Part shown: piece after piece, positions 51,673-60,957 of the stretch
How positions within the stretch are numbered: the first letter of the stretch is position 1
Layout of the letters: every line of letters starts with the position of its first letter
Assembly: GCA_023391695.1 (NCBI GenBank)
Contig: JAEWAK010000012.1
Location: forward strand, 1-64,000
Direction of reading: 5' to 3'
Source: Bacillota bacterium
Lineage (GTDB): Bacteria > Bacillota > Clostridia > Lachnospirales > Lachnospiraceae
Length of the DNA stretch: 64,000 nucleotides
Position numbers and translations under genes: made by a program
The notes under the pieces: model-generated
The model's input: the letters and a program-made list of their open reading frames with translations, nothing else
The model's database searches: none
Told to the model about the DNA's origin: nothing

Positions 51673-52613
51673 TAGCGGGCACCTCCCTTTTTACTGAAAC
51701 TGATTCGGGGATCAATGATTGTCATTAAGATATCGCCAAGGATCAGACCAAGTATGCCGACACAGGCAAAGAGAATAACGATGGCCTGTACCATGGTGTT
51801 GTCCTGACGTTTCACCACATCTACCAGAAGTCCTCCCATGCCGGGTACGCTGTATAAAGATTCCACATAAATCGAACCGACAATGGTATTTAAGAAAGAG
51901 CTTGGCAGGTACTGTATCATAGGAACAAAGGCATTCCGGAATACATGCTTTAACATGATATCCTTGCCGGAGACACCCTTGGCAATTGCCAGTTTAACAT
52001 AATCCTTATTGCTTTCATCCACCATATAACGGCGCAGCCACATGGAATAATAAGCAGTATTACCTAAGGATAAGGAGATAATCGGCAGGATCCAGGTAGC
52101 AAAATTATCTTTGTCAAATAACATGGAAAAACCAAAAATATCATGTCCGAATACCTGGATAAACAAAAAGTATACCGCGGCGGGAACGGCCTGGATAAAG
52201 ACAATGAAGGCAGTGCCGAACTTATCCCAGAACTTCCCCCTAGACCTTGCCATTAACGTGCCAAGAGGGATTCCGATACTTAAGGACAGAATTAAGGAAA
52301 TACCTCCAAGGGTCAGGGAAATCGGTACTTTTCCGGCCAGTATCCTGGTTATGGGAACGTTGGCACGGTATATACGGGATACTCCCAAATCCCCATGTAA
52401 CAATTGGATAAAGAAATTTTTTAATTGCACCGGTATAGGTTTGTCCAGTCCCATGTTAACGATACCCGTATGTATCTGTTCCTTGGTCAGCTTGTCAAAA
52501 TTTTGGAAATACCCTTCAACCGGCATCAAACGAAGCAATATAAATACAATCGATATAATAATTATTAAAGTTATAACAGACCGGGCTAATCTTTTCGCAA
52601 GATATTTTATCAT
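51672..52613 (-). CDS. oppB: Oligopeptide ABC transporter permease (OppB-like)
   Basis: 313 aa, six membrane segments beginning LARSVITLIIIISIVFILLR. MGLDKPIPVQLKNFF and GDLGVSRI are typical OppB motifs; EAA loop YVKLAIAKGVSGKDIMLKHV. Separated from oppA by 530 bases carrying a repeat region and a terminator, which should lower expression relative to oppA. Confidence 0.94.
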   Translation of the reverse strand: MIKYLAKRLARSVITLIIIISIVFILLRLMPVEGYFQNFDKLTKEQIHTGIVNMGLDKPIPVQLKNFFIQLLHGDLGVSRIYRANVPITRILAGKVPISLTLGGISLILSLSIGIPLGTLMARSRGKFWDKFGTAFIVFIQAVPAAVYFLFIQVFGHDIFGFSMLFDKDNFATWILPIISLSLGNTAYYSMWLRRYMVDESNKDYVKLAIAKGVSGKDIMLKHVFRNAFVPMIQYLPSSFLNTIVGSIYVESLYSVPGMGGLLVDVVKRQDNTMVQAIVILFACVGILGLILGDILMTIIDPRISFSKKGGAR

Positions 52614-52779
52614 TGTACAGCTCCTTTATGTTCTTTCTTACAATCACCATATTATTGATATGGCCGTTACAATCAGCAGCAAGGATCTTTTTAACTAACT
52701 CCCAATATATATCCGAAACATCAGTTTAGGATACTGGCTATCATAAGCCTGCCTGCAGATGATTTACTACCATAAATCA

Positions 52780-52982
52780 GGGTGTGAATTATGCTTTTAC
52801 AATAATTCACACTAACGCCCATGCTTTTTGGGCATAAATCCCGAAGAATTGCTGCTTTTGCTATTCTTCTAATGGCTCGCATGCCTTTCGCGAGACTGTT
52901 CACACTAACACCCATGCATATCGCAAGCTGGCTTGCGATACTGCCCAAATAAGAAGTGTGAAATGTCTTTTATTTCACACTA
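52780..52982 (-). repeat. Structured repeat region between oppA and oppB
   Basis: Contains GTGTGAATTAT...ATAATTCACAC (about 52781-52811) and GTGTGAAAT...ATTTCACAC (about 52959-52981) hairpins, the direct repeat TTCACACTAACxCCCATGC (52805 and 52902), and ATCGCAAGC/GCTTGCGAT. A minus-strand frame across it encodes MGVSVN twice, but it has no convincing start and is probably not a gene. The rest of 52614-53144 has no gene. Confidence 0.65.
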
Positions 52983-53081
52983 TACACTCTGCTAGACAAT
53001 ACGATTGAAATACCGGACATGTTCTTGTTGTCAATCCCATTGCTTAACAGAGTCTTATAACTGTATTAAACAGTGATAAAA

Positions 53082-53124
53082 AGGTTATCCCCGGGTGGTT
53101 GTAAACCACCTTATGGGACAACCT
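53082..53124 (-). terminator. Terminator/attenuator after oppA
   Basis: Minus strand: AGGTTGTCCC and GGTGGTTTACAACCACC form a two-part stem closed by GGGATAACCT, followed by TTTTTATC. It lies 20 bases after the oppA stop. Confidence 0.85.
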
Positions 53125-53144
53125 CTTCATTGAACTATCAGATT

Positions 53145-55034
53145 CTATTTTTGATCTGCCAGTTTTTCACGGTCAGCTTTCCACTGTTCCTTGGCCGCAT
53201 TGAATTCATCCATGGATATCGGTTTATCTAACAGGTGCTGCCCTTTATAACGCAGTACGGATACGCCGAAAGGAGCATACTGGCCTTCAAATACATTTTT
53301 CTTGTCTACCACGTAATAGGCACTACTGATGGAATAAGGTACTGCCAGGGCATGTTGTATTAAATAGGCTTCCGCCTTAGCAAAGGCTTCATATCTTGCA
53401 TTGATATCGATGGGAATGGCTTTTGCGGCATCTACCAGGGAATAATATTCTTTTACCGTATCCACAACCCCGTCCCCGTTGTTCATGGCTTTATCCATAA
53501 AATTATAGGAATTTTCAGTGGTAAAAGGATCCGTCCAGGTCTGGGGATCCGCATAATCGGCACCCCAGTTACATAACATAAATGCATACTTGCCAACACG
53601 GCGTACCTGGGATAAGAAGTCGGTAGCCGGACCCGCTTCAACAATTATATCGATATAATCGGCTCCCAGTAATGCCTCCAGCTGCTGTTCCGCAACAACA
53701 CTCTCTTTATCCCAGTTCGTGATACTTGGATTATAAGGCATTAATATTTTGACCGGGAAAGTTGCTCCCTGTGCGGTTAATTCTGACATAGCTTTTTCTT
53801 TATAGGATAAGGCTGCTGATTCATCAAAGCTGTCGCTGCCTGTAATTGCTGCCAGATCACCAAATTCCGTATAGTCCTTACCGTCAAGGTCTACGAAATT
53901 GGGAGGATTAATGGTATTGCTGATACGTGCCCCCGGATCCTGTGGTTCACTGACGGTAAGAACTTTAGTACGGTCTAACCCGGCTTTTAAGGATTGACGG
54001 AAGTTTTCGTTATTGACTGCCAGTTTCCAGTTATCCGGTTCATATTCTGCGTCAAACTGAGGGTCAAAATTAAAGCTGTAAAAATAGGAATAAGATGTTT
54101 TCATACGCATCTTGCTTACCATGGCTGACCTGTTGGGATCGGATAACCAGTCATCTGCGATATCCGATCCGATTTCCGCATAATCAATTTCGTTATTCTC
54201 CGCCATGATTGGTGCAAGAGTAAGATATTCCGCATTATAAGTTTCATCTATTTCGGTAATGTATACTTTATCCGCATCCCAGTAGTGTTCATTCTTGGTA
54301 TAAACATGTTTTTCCTGAGGAGCGTATTCACTTAAAATATAAGCTCCGTTATAATACATTTTTGTATTATCCGTACCGAATTCAGCTCCTAATTGATCTA
54401 ACAGGGGACCATACGCCGGCATATAACATACATAAGTTAATGAAGATAAGAAATACGGTGTTGGCTGAGCCAAAGTATATTCCAGTGTATATTCATCCAG
54501 TGCCTTAATTCCGACTTCGGAAAAATCAATGTCCAGATCATTGCCTTCCACTTCTTCTGTTTCCGGGTCATCCGTAACCTGGCTGTTATAGTATTCTTCC
54601 GCATTTTTAATAACACCGAAGTAATTTTGTACGGTACCGCTTTCATATGTAGGTGTTAATAAGTACTTTGCTGCACTTACAAAGTCATCGGCGGTTACGT
54701 CGCCAACTTCATTTCCTTCATAGTCATACCACTTCTGGTCCTGACGAAGTTTAAAGGTATAGGTAAGGCCATCTTCGCTAGGATCCCAAGATTCTGCGAG
54801 GGATGGTTTTATCTGTCCTAAATTATCGTATTCTACCAGGGTATCAATTACATTGGCTCCAATCGTGTATTCATTTTCTTTATCGGTCACCAGATAATTC
54901 ATAGTGGTAACCTCACTGCCATACAGCTTCCTGTAAACGGAATCACCGTCCGACCCGCCCTTTTTACCGCAGCCGGAAAAAATTGATGCGACAAGGGATA
55001 GACCTACTGCTAAAGCTACTAGTTTTTTCTTCAT
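53145..55034 (-). CDS. oppA: Oligopeptide-binding lipoprotein (OppA-like)
   Basis: 629 aa, larger than average. Lipobox FSGC (Cys22). SBP_bac_5 domain: LYGSEVTTMNYLVTDKENEY, PSLAESWDPSEDGLTYTFKL, NEHYWDADKVYITEI and MLCNWGADYADPQTWTDPF. Captures peptides for OppBCDF. Given the linked epimerase and NlpC/P60 genes, the peptides are likely murein tri- or tetrapeptides (inference). Confidence 0.94.
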   Translation of the reverse strand: MKKKLVALAVGLSLVASIFSGCGKKGGSDGDSVYRKLYGSEVTTMNYLVTDKENEYTIGANVIDTLVEYDNLGQIKPSLAESWDPSEDGLTYTFKLRQDQKWYDYEGNEVGDVTADDFVSAAKYLLTPTYESGTVQNYFGVIKNAEEYYNSQVTDDPETEEVEGNDLDIDFSEVGIKALDEYTLEYTLAQPTPYFLSSLTYVCYMPAYGPLLDQLGAEFGTDNTKMYYNGAYILSEYAPQEKHVYTKNEHYWDADKVYITEIDETYNAEYLTLAPIMAENNEIDYAEIGSDIADDWLSDPNRSAMVSKMRMKTSYSYFYSFNFDPQFDAEYEPDNWKLAVNNENFRQSLKAGLDRTKVLTVSEPQDPGARISNTINPPNFVDLDGKDYTEFGDLAAITGSDSFDESAALSYKEKAMSELTAQGATFPVKILMPYNPSITNWDKESVVAEQQLEALLGADYIDIIVEAGPATDFLSQVRRVGKYAFMLCNWGADYADPQTWTDPFTTENSYNFMDKAMNNGDGVVDTVKEYYSLVDAAKAIPIDINARYEAFAKAEAYLIQHALAVPYSISSAYYVVDKKNVFEGQYAPFGVSVLRYKGQHLLDKPISMDEFNAAKEQWKADREKLADQK

Positions 55035-55188
55035 AAACTTCCTCCTCTTTCTCCTACATTTTCTGCTTAAATTTACTGTTCTGTGAATAGCCGCATTTAT
55101 TCTAATTCTTCCTCAATGTAAAACACCTTATCCGGCCTTCTGATTCAAGCGCCACAAAAAGAAAACAGATAACTATTTTTATTATAAA

Positions 55189-56271
55189 TCAGTGAAATCC
55201 CGGTACTTCTTCAATACCGATACCCGGAGTTTCATTCATATGTATCCGGCTTCCTTCGTATACAGGGCCTCCCGGGAACGGATCCGTTTTGCAGAGGGAA
55301 GGTCCGTCTAAGTCAGCTCTTGTAATGACTCCCCTGGCCGCTGCCAGGTGTGCTGCCGCGCTGACGGATAACTTGCCCTCAAGCATGCAGCCGATCATAC
55401 ATTCCACACCGTAGATTTCCGCTATATCACAGATTTTCAGGGCATTATGAATGCCGCCTGTTTTCATGAGTTTTATATTAATCAGGTCTGCCGCTCCGTT
55501 TTGTATCAGATGGATTGCATCTTCCGCGGAAAATACGCTTTCATCCGCAAGAATAGGGGTTGCCACATGGCTTGTTACATACTGCATCCCTTTAAAATCA
55601 TGAGCGGGAACCGGCTGTTCCACCAGTTCAATATCCAGGCTCTGATCCTCAATGGCAGTAATAATCTGTACGGATTGTTTTGCATTCCAGCCCTGGTTGG
55701 CATCCACCCGGATTTTGATATCCTCTCCGACGGCTTTACGGATTTCCGCTATGCGCTCCACATCTTTTAATCCTTCTTTTCCGACTTTTATTTTTAATAT
55801 CCTGTATCCTTTGCTTACGGCATCCAGGCTGTCGGCTACCATTTCCGGAATAGGATTGACACTGATTGTAATATCCGTTTCGACTGTATTCTTATTGCCG
55901 CCTAACATTTTATAGAGCGGAGTCTTGTGTTTTTTGGCAAATAAATCATAAATTGCCATATCCACCGCCGCTTTGGCAGAGGTGTTTTTCACCATGCAGG
56001 CATCTAATTTACGGAATATACCATCCAGATCATCGATTTCCATGCCTGCTAAAGCAGGGGTAATAAAATCTTTAACTGCCGTAATAATGGACCCCTTAGT
56101 GTCACCGGTTATGACCGCTGTGGGAGGAGCTTCGCCAAACCCTATAAGTTCCGTATCCGTTTCTATTTTAATCACGATATCTTCTACATTATTAACGGTC
56201 CGAAGGGCCGTTTTAAAAGGTTTGGCCAATGGGATGAAAATTTCACCCACTTCAATATTTTTAATAATCAT
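55189..56271 (-). CDS. Dipeptide epimerase (L-Ala-D/L-Glu type, enolase superfamily)
   Basis: 360 aa, start at 56271 with GGAG seven bases before. Muconate-lactonizing-type enolase fold: catalytic Lys pair in ILKIKVGKE, metal ligands Asp in RVDANQGWN, Glu in ELVEQPVP and Asp in ILADES, second Lys in NIKLMKTGGIH. The C-terminal loop MIGCMLEGKLSVSAAAH fits the Ala-Glu epimerase group (YkfB/YcjG). It turns L-Ala-D-Glu from murein into L-Ala-L-Glu, which ordinary peptidases can split. Placed before oppA on the same strand. Confidence 0.92.
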   Translation of the reverse strand: MIIKNIEVGEIFIPLAKPFKTALRTVNNVEDIVIKIETDTELIGFGEAPPTAVITGDTKGSIITAVKDFITPALAGMEIDDLDGIFRKLDACMVKNTSAKAAVDMAIYDLFAKKHKTPLYKMLGGNKNTVETDITISVNPIPEMVADSLDAVSKGYRILKIKVGKEGLKDVERIAEIRKAVGEDIKIRVDANQGWNAKQSVQIITAIEDQSLDIELVEQPVPAHDFKGMQYVTSHVATPILADESVFSAEDAIHLIQNGAADLINIKLMKTGGIHNALKICDIAEIYGVECMIGCMLEGKLSVSAAAHLAAARGVITRADLDGPSLCKTDPFPGGPVYEGSRIHMNETPGIGIEEVPGFH

Positions 56272-56611
56272 ATATAGACTCCAGTCCGCCCCCATGTACC
56301 GACAAGCTGATATCTGTATCAATTAACTTGCCTGAATTTCCGTCTGCTGTGCTGTCGCCCGCAGACGCAGCATACTTGTTACTGCCACCGCTGCGCCTCT
56401 CTCCTCTGCCTTGCAAACTGAAAATTAATTCTGCACCAATAATAAAGACTTCAACTTGCCGGTAAACTCTTAAGGCTTTTATATCTATCCTAATTCCAAA
56501 CCTGCTTCCTGGCCGGATCTTTACCGGTATAAACGTTAAGCAGGGGGGTGTCAAAACAGTCACAAACCATAGGGTGCCTGTTTATTATATTTTATGTACA
56601 GGCCTGTACCC
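56272..56611. other. Intergenic between hydrolase 3 and the epimerase
   Basis: 340 bases. A minus-strand frame of 100 codons (56261-56563) overlaps the epimerase start but has no ribosome site and no protein-like features beyond a Ser/Gly-rich stretch, so I do not call it. GCGTCTGC/GCAGACGC forms a small hairpin at about 56340-56368. Confidence 0.4.
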
Positions 56612-57373
56612 CTATGACTGCATTTGCAAAAGTAATAACGTAACCTCCTGCATAAACCTTTCATAAACCGGTACTTCTACTTCGTTGCCACAGAAGCATA
56701 CTACAAAAGGCTGGGGAGCATATACAATACCAACGTCATGTGTAATTTTGTCATCTTCACCGGTTTTATGGGCTATTTCCGTTTTGCCATGGATGAAAAA
56801 CGGAATTTTTCCGTTCAGTCTTTGATTCTTGAGGATACGAATCATCTCTAAAGACGATTCCGGGGATACCATTTCGCCAAAATACATTTTTTCCAGCAAT
56901 GTGCCGATCTCTCTGGCAGATATATAGTTCTGTACTCCCAGGGCCGATTGCCTTGAATCAAACAGCAGCCGGTTGATTCTGGTATTTCTTAATCCAAATC
57001 CCTGCATGGTTTTATTGATACTTTCCATGCCCAGGTGTTTAATCAGCAGATTGGCGGCAGTATTATCACTTAAAATAATCATCAGGGTGCAGAGATCCTC
57101 AAAGGTTACCGACAGTCCGTCATGCATATAAGTCAGGGCGCCGCAGGAGGGTAATTTATCTTCTTTCTTGATTGTCACCATGTCATTTTTATTCAGGGTA
57201 CCTTCCTGTATTCGGGAAAAAGCTTCAATTAAAATAGGAATTTTTATTACACTGGCCGCTTCCAGCGGAATATCTTCCTGAAAACCCAAGGTATCACCGG
57301 TTATCAGGTTTTTGTAATAAAAACTCACTTTCCCTTCCAGTGATTTCAACTGTTCCAGTATTTTTTCTTTCAC
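56612..57373 (-). CDS. Class A beta-lactamase-fold serine hydrolase (paralogue 3)
   Basis: 253 aa from a GTG at 57373 (AGAGG eight bases upstream); the longer frame up to 57451 starts within the leader at the expected transcription start. Ser41xxLys44 (AASVIK), SDN 102-104 (ILSDNTAAN), KTG (AHKTGED). The omega-loop region reads RINRLLFDSRQ, without ExxLN. No signal peptide. It follows a perfect sigma-A promoter and heads the epimerase-opp gene series, which argues for a role in murein-peptide metabolism. Confidence 0.85.
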   Translation of the reverse strand: MKEKILEQLKSLEGKVSFYYKNLITGDTLGFQEDIPLEAASVIKIPILIEAFSRIQEGTLNKNDMVTIKKEDKLPSCGALTYMHDGLSVTFEDLCTLMIILSDNTAANLLIKHLGMESINKTMQGFGLRNTRINRLLFDSRQSALGVQNYISAREIGTLLEKMYFGEMVSPESSLEMIRILKNQRLNGKIPFFIHGKTEIAHKTGEDDKITHDVGIVYAPQPFVVCFCGNEVEVPVYERFMQEVTLLLLQMQS

Positions 57374-57403
57374 GGGTATTACCTCTTTCATCCTATAAGA
57401 TAA

Positions 57404-57433
57404 AAATGGGAGTAATCCCATGACTACTCCCTC
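57404..57433 (-). promoter_or_regulatory. Hairpin in the leader of hydrolase 3
   Basis: ATGGGAGTAATCCCAT (57406-57421) is a palindrome and GGGAGTA/TACTCCC pairs alternatively with the bases to the right, so two exclusive hairpins are possible in the 5' leader. Confidence 0.4.
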
Positions 57434-57451
57434 GTTCATTATTTGTTTCAT

Positions 57452-57480
57452 ATTATAGTAAATAGTACCTATGATGTCAA
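57452..57480 (-). promoter_or_regulatory. Perfect sigma-A promoter of the murein-peptide cluster
   Basis: Minus strand TTGACA (57480-57475), 17-base spacer, TATAAT (57457-57452). The palindrome TAGTTAC-TGT-GTAACTA (57508-57524) lies 28 bases upstream of the -35 box and may bind an activator. The rest of 57481-57689 shows no gene. Confidence 0.85.
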
Positions 57481-57689
57481 TACTTTTTCGTGAATCACTT
57501 ATATTTATAGTTACTGTGTAACTATTTATACACAGAAATAATGAAGTCTACCTATTTCGGGTGCGTTAAACTCGGGTTTTCTGCGACTTCGTTCCGTTTC
57601 ACTTACAAAAAACACCTGACTGCCTCCTTGGCTGAACCGTAATTATTTATTCATTATTGTAATAATTCACCAAATCCGTTTCTTTATTC

Positions 57690-58790
57690 TTAACCGTCTA
57701 TCCAGCATTGGTTATTATCAATTTCTTCCGTAAATATTTTCCCCTGATTCATCTCGTCTTTTGATTCATGGTATTTAAATAGCATCGTATTATCTTTTAA
57801 CATACCCAATATCTCTATCTTGCCGGCTCTGTTGGATAAAACATACCGGAAACACTTGCCCTGGCCGTTTAATTTTGCTTTCGCATCTTCAACGATTTTA
57901 TAACCCTTTTTTAATGGTAATTGAAACTGGTTTTTGATTCCTGAAACCGGCCTGCACTGAAATATATAGTAAGGGATAATTCCCCATCTTGTCATCTTAT
58001 TTATCAAATCCGCCAATACTTTGGAGTCGTCATTCACACCTTTTAATAAAACCGTCTGGTTTTTTATACTGATCCCGCAGTCCATTAATGCATTAATCGC
58101 GTCCTGGGACTCTTTTGTTAACTCATTGGGATGATTATAATGGGTTACGATATAAATTTTTTTCTTCTTATTATATTCTTTTAAAATATTTAAAAGTTCA
58201 CTGTCTTTCGAAATCCGCATGGGAAAGGTTACGGGAACCCTTGTCCCAAACCGTATAAAGTCCAGATGTTCAATTTCCGATAACTCTTTCAGATATTTTT
58301 CTATGACAGAGTTGGTATTGAGAAAGGAATCTCCTCCTGAAATTAATACATTGCTGATCTCTTCCTGGCTTTTAATATATGAGACAATTTCTTCCAGATG
58401 TTTTATAATCTCATCACTGCTTAACCCGACCAGTCTTTTCCGGAAACAATGTCTGCAATACATGGCACACCGGTTTGTTGACAAAATCAATGCCGTCTGT
58501 TTATATTTATGCTGCAATCCTGTTACGACCGTATTATCTGCTTCGCCGCTTGTATCAAGACTTCCGCCGATATCCGTCTCCCGTACCGTTGGAATACACA
58601 TTCTGCGTACCGGATCCTTCTCATCATTAACATCAATTAAAGATAAGTAAAAACGTGTGATAGACATAGGATAAATATTTAATAGCTTTTTTAGTTTATC
58701 CTTTTCTGCTTCCTCGAAATGAATCATTAGTTTTTCTTCCAATTCTTCCACCGTTGTTAAATTGCGTTCCAGTTCTTTCACCCAATCCAT
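57690..58790 (-). CDS. KamA-family radical SAM protein (2,3-aminomutase-like)
   Basis: 366 aa. Radical SAM CX3CX2C in NRCAMYCRHCFRKR, then SGGDSFLNTNSVIEKYL, IRFGTRVPVTFP and YYIFQCRPVSG. This matches lysine/glutamate 2,3-aminomutase-like proteins, which need PLP; the PLP Lys is expected near NQFQLPLKKGYK. Shorter than classical KamA (about 415 aa) and without an adjacent beta-lysine acetyltransferase (AblB) or efp gene, so the substrate is open. AGGAGG precedes the ATG. Confidence 0.87.
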   Translation of the reverse strand: MDWVKELERNLTTVEELEEKLMIHFEEAEKDKLKKLLNIYPMSITRFYLSLIDVNDEKDPVRRMCIPTVRETDIGGSLDTSGEADNTVVTGLQHKYKQTALILSTNRCAMYCRHCFRKRLVGLSSDEIIKHLEEIVSYIKSQEEISNVLISGGDSFLNTNSVIEKYLKELSEIEHLDFIRFGTRVPVTFPMRISKDSELLNILKEYNKKKKIYIVTHYNHPNELTKESQDAINALMDCGISIKNQTVLLKGVNDDSKVLADLINKMTRWGIIPYYIFQCRPVSGIKNQFQLPLKKGYKIVEDAKAKLNGQGKCFRYVLSNRAGKIEILGMLKDNTMLFKYHESKDEMNQGKIFTEEIDNNQCWIDG

Positions 58791-58937
58791 TCAGTACCTC
58801 CTGACAAAAAAATAAGCTGAAATAATTACAGCGATCAGATTGCTACCCTTTAACTTTAACATTTATTTACAACAAAGTCAAATTGCGTGCCGCGCACAAC
58901 AAACGCATGGATGGGGTTGGCAGAGCTCTTCCTGCCT

Positions 58938-59807
58938 TTAAGTATCCTGTTCCGTACGGCTGAATAAAATATTTTGTTTCACCAGGGCAGCTTTCATCTC
59001 TTCTTTACCTAACAGCATTTCATCCGCAGCGTAATGCAGTCCAAATCTATGCTGGGCATAATTAATTCCCTGGGCCAGATTTAGTTCCTCCAAAACCAAA
59101 GCCGCATATTCCTCACCGTTTACAGCTCTTGCAGCTTCATAAATCCGCTTTTTCTTATTTTCATCCATATAAATCAGATTTCCCTTATATTTTGCCCGAT
59201 ACATCTTAAGTATCTCCTCATCGGAATATGGATGGTAGTACCCATCATGAACCACATCGCCGGCTTTCAGTTTAGGTGAAACCGTTGTTTTACCGCCTTC
59301 CTTCGGATATCCAAGGCTAAGCAGGACTACCGGAAATACTCCCTGGGGCAGTCGAAACCGCTCAATTAAACTGTCATTGCAATCCAGGGTGGTACCTATA
59401 TAACAGGAACCTATCCCAAAACTGTCCAATGCGGTACAAATGGTCTGGGCACAGATAATTACGTCCTGGAATGCCACCCAAAAATGCTTATGGGAATGAT
59501 TTGCACCAAAAGGTGCCTTGCTGACCTTAGCCCATTGTTCCAGGCGGTGAAAATCCAGGCAGAAAAGAAGATTTACCGGAGCTGTCCCGACAAATTTCTG
59601 CATCCCGCATACTTCGGTCAGATATTTCTTATCTTCTTCCGAAGTAATTTTTATGATGGAAAAGGGCTGTAAATTACCTGCACTGGCAGCATGAACGCCT
59701 GCCTGGAACACCTGGTCCAAAATTTTATCCGGAACAGGTTTTGTATCAAAAACTCTTAAACTTCCTCTTTCTTCTAATAACCGTATCACTTCATTACAAT
59801 GTTCCAT
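58938..59807 (-). CDS. Nitroreductase-family protein
   Basis: 289 aa, start at 59807 after AAAGGAG. FMN-binding start RGSLRVFDTKPVPDKILDQV, HAASAGNLQPFSIIKI, then GIGSCYIGTTLD and PVVLLSLGYPKEGG. The C-terminal 70 residues extend beyond the usual nitroreductase length and contain a helical ENKKKRIYEAARAVNGEEYA segment of unknown role. Cytoplasmic flavin oxidoreductase; substrate unknown. Its consensus promoter is at 59912-59939. Confidence 0.88.
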   Translation of the reverse strand: MEHCNEVIRLLEERGSLRVFDTKPVPDKILDQVFQAGVHAASAGNLQPFSIIKITSEEDKKYLTEVCGMQKFVGTAPVNLLFCLDFHRLEQWAKVSKAPFGANHSHKHFWVAFQDVIICAQTICTALDSFGIGSCYIGTTLDCNDSLIERFRLPQGVFPVVLLSLGYPKEGGKTTVSPKLKAGDVVHDGYYHPYSDEEILKMYRAKYKGNLIYMDENKKKRIYEAARAVNGEEYAALVLEELNLAQGINYAQHRFGLHYAADEMLLGKEEMKAALVKQNILFSRTEQDT

Positions 59808-59911
59808 AACATACTCCTTTCCCATGAAACCGAATTTCCCCGTATGAGATAAAAAAGGTATTTTGAAAAGTCCCCTCGCAGAAGCGGAAACTTCTGACTA
59901 TAATATGTTAG

Positions 59912-59939
59912 ATTATATCATGATAACTTTTCTTGTCAA
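59912..59939 (-). promoter_or_regulatory. Promoter of the 289-aa nitroreductase gene
   Basis: Minus strand TTGACA (59939-59934), 16-base spacer, TATAAT (59917-59912). Confidence 0.8.
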
Positions 59940-60304
59940 TATTCCATACCTGAGTGTTTTTTTTTAAACGCACTGGATTGTGGTTTGAAAAATGCTTGTG
60001 CCGGGCTGGATGTTCCACTCTTCGGGAGGCAGGAAACGAATTTGGGTGCACAACGGGTTACGTCCCGAAATTGTGACGCAGCAATGCCGCAAATTAGAGT
60101 GTTCAGAACGGTGCAAGGATTTTAATAGCTCTAAGTCTATGCATTGCGGCGCAGGAAGGAACAGTTGACATTATTTCCTTTAAGATATATGATATGGAAA
60201 AATACTGTATTAATAAAAACGTATAGCTAAAAGCTAAGAGCAGCTGCAAAGGAATACCTGACCTTTTACTGTATGTGCGCAAAGTACGCAGATAGGAGTT
60301 TTAT
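59940..60304. other. Intergenic of unknown content
   Basis: 365 bases before the HD gene. 59990-60165 is more GC-rich than its flanks and contains several GCA(A/T)TGCCGC/GCATTGCGGC pairs that could fold, but all frames have stops. No gene seen; a small RNA or a decayed element is possible. AGGAG precedes the HD gene start. Confidence 0.35.
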
Positions 60305-60871
60305 ATGAGTTACATCCCAACCGTTTTAGAAGCATATGAATTATTGAAACGATATAACAAAGACGAATTCCATTTAAAGCATGGAAAAATTGTATCCGGG
60401 GTCATGGGTTATTTTGCCGGGGAATATGATCCGGAGAAAGCAGATTACTGGAGGGTGGTGGGTATGCTCCACGACCTGGACTTTGAGCTTTATCCGGAAG
60501 AACACTGCATTAAGAGTCAGGAATTAATGAAGGAACTGGATTTAGAAGAGGGTATCATCCGGGCCACCGCCAGTCACGGCTATGGCATTACGGTTGATAT
60601 AAAGCCGGAGTTATTTATGGAAAAGGTCCTTTATGCCGTGGATGAATTAACCGGCTTAATCGGAGCCGTGGCAATTATGCGCCCGTCAAAAAGCGTATCG
60701 GACCTGGAGGTGAAATCCGTAATGAAAAAATACAAAACCTCTAATTTTGCCGCAGGCTGTTCCAGGGAAGTCATCAACAACGGCGCTGCCATGTTAGGAT
60801 GGGAGCTGTCGGAGTTGATCGGCAAAACTATTCTGGCAATGAGAAGCCTGATTCCGGAGATGGAAATTTAA
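60305..60871 (+). CDS. HD-domain phosphohydrolase
   Basis: 188 aa. Metal ligands of the HD fold: His in HLKHGKIV, HD in GMLHDLDFELY, His in ATASHGYG and Asp in YAVDELTG. This compact form is common in clostridia (HDIG-type hydrolase) and may act on nucleotides; the substrate is unknown. It has no GYP signature, so it is not a c-di-GMP phosphodiesterase. Ends at a strong bidirectional terminator. Confidence 0.88.
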   Translation: MSYIPTVLEAYELLKRYNKDEFHLKHGKIVSGVMGYFAGEYDPEKADYWRVVGMLHDLDFELYPEEHCIKSQELMKELDLEEGIIRATASHGYGITVDIKPELFMEKVLYAVDELTGLIGAVAIMRPSKSVSDLEVKSVMKKYKTSNFAAGCSREVINNGAAMLGWELSELIGKTILAMRSLIPEMEI

Positions 60872-60881
60872 CAATAGTAAA

Positions 60882-60946
60882 ATCCCAGGCGGATGATATT
60901 AGCGGCACTTAAAGGGTTATGTTCCGTAATATCATCCGCTTGGGAT
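60882..60946. terminator. Bidirectional terminator between HD gene and anti-sigma gene
   Basis: ATCCCAGGCGGATGATATTA plus GCGG pairs with CCG-TAATATCATCCGC-TTGGGAT with one mismatch, 18-base loop. It separates two convergent genes. Confidence 0.88.
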
Positions 60947-60957
60947 ACTGATACTGT

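Noticed and set aside
52721..52948. 75-codon minus-strand frame with MGVSVN repeated
   Set aside because: It runs through the hairpin and direct-repeat region between oppA and oppB; the repeated peptide follows from the DNA repeat. No ribosome site.
56261..56563. 100-codon minus-strand frame before the epimerase
   Set aside because: No ribosome site, overlaps the epimerase start and its composition is not protein-like.
44553..57373. Three PenP-like proteins as antibiotic-resistance beta-lactamases
   Set aside because: No signal peptides, no ExxLN omega loop, and murein-peptide neighbours; the fold alone does not show beta-lactam hydrolysis.
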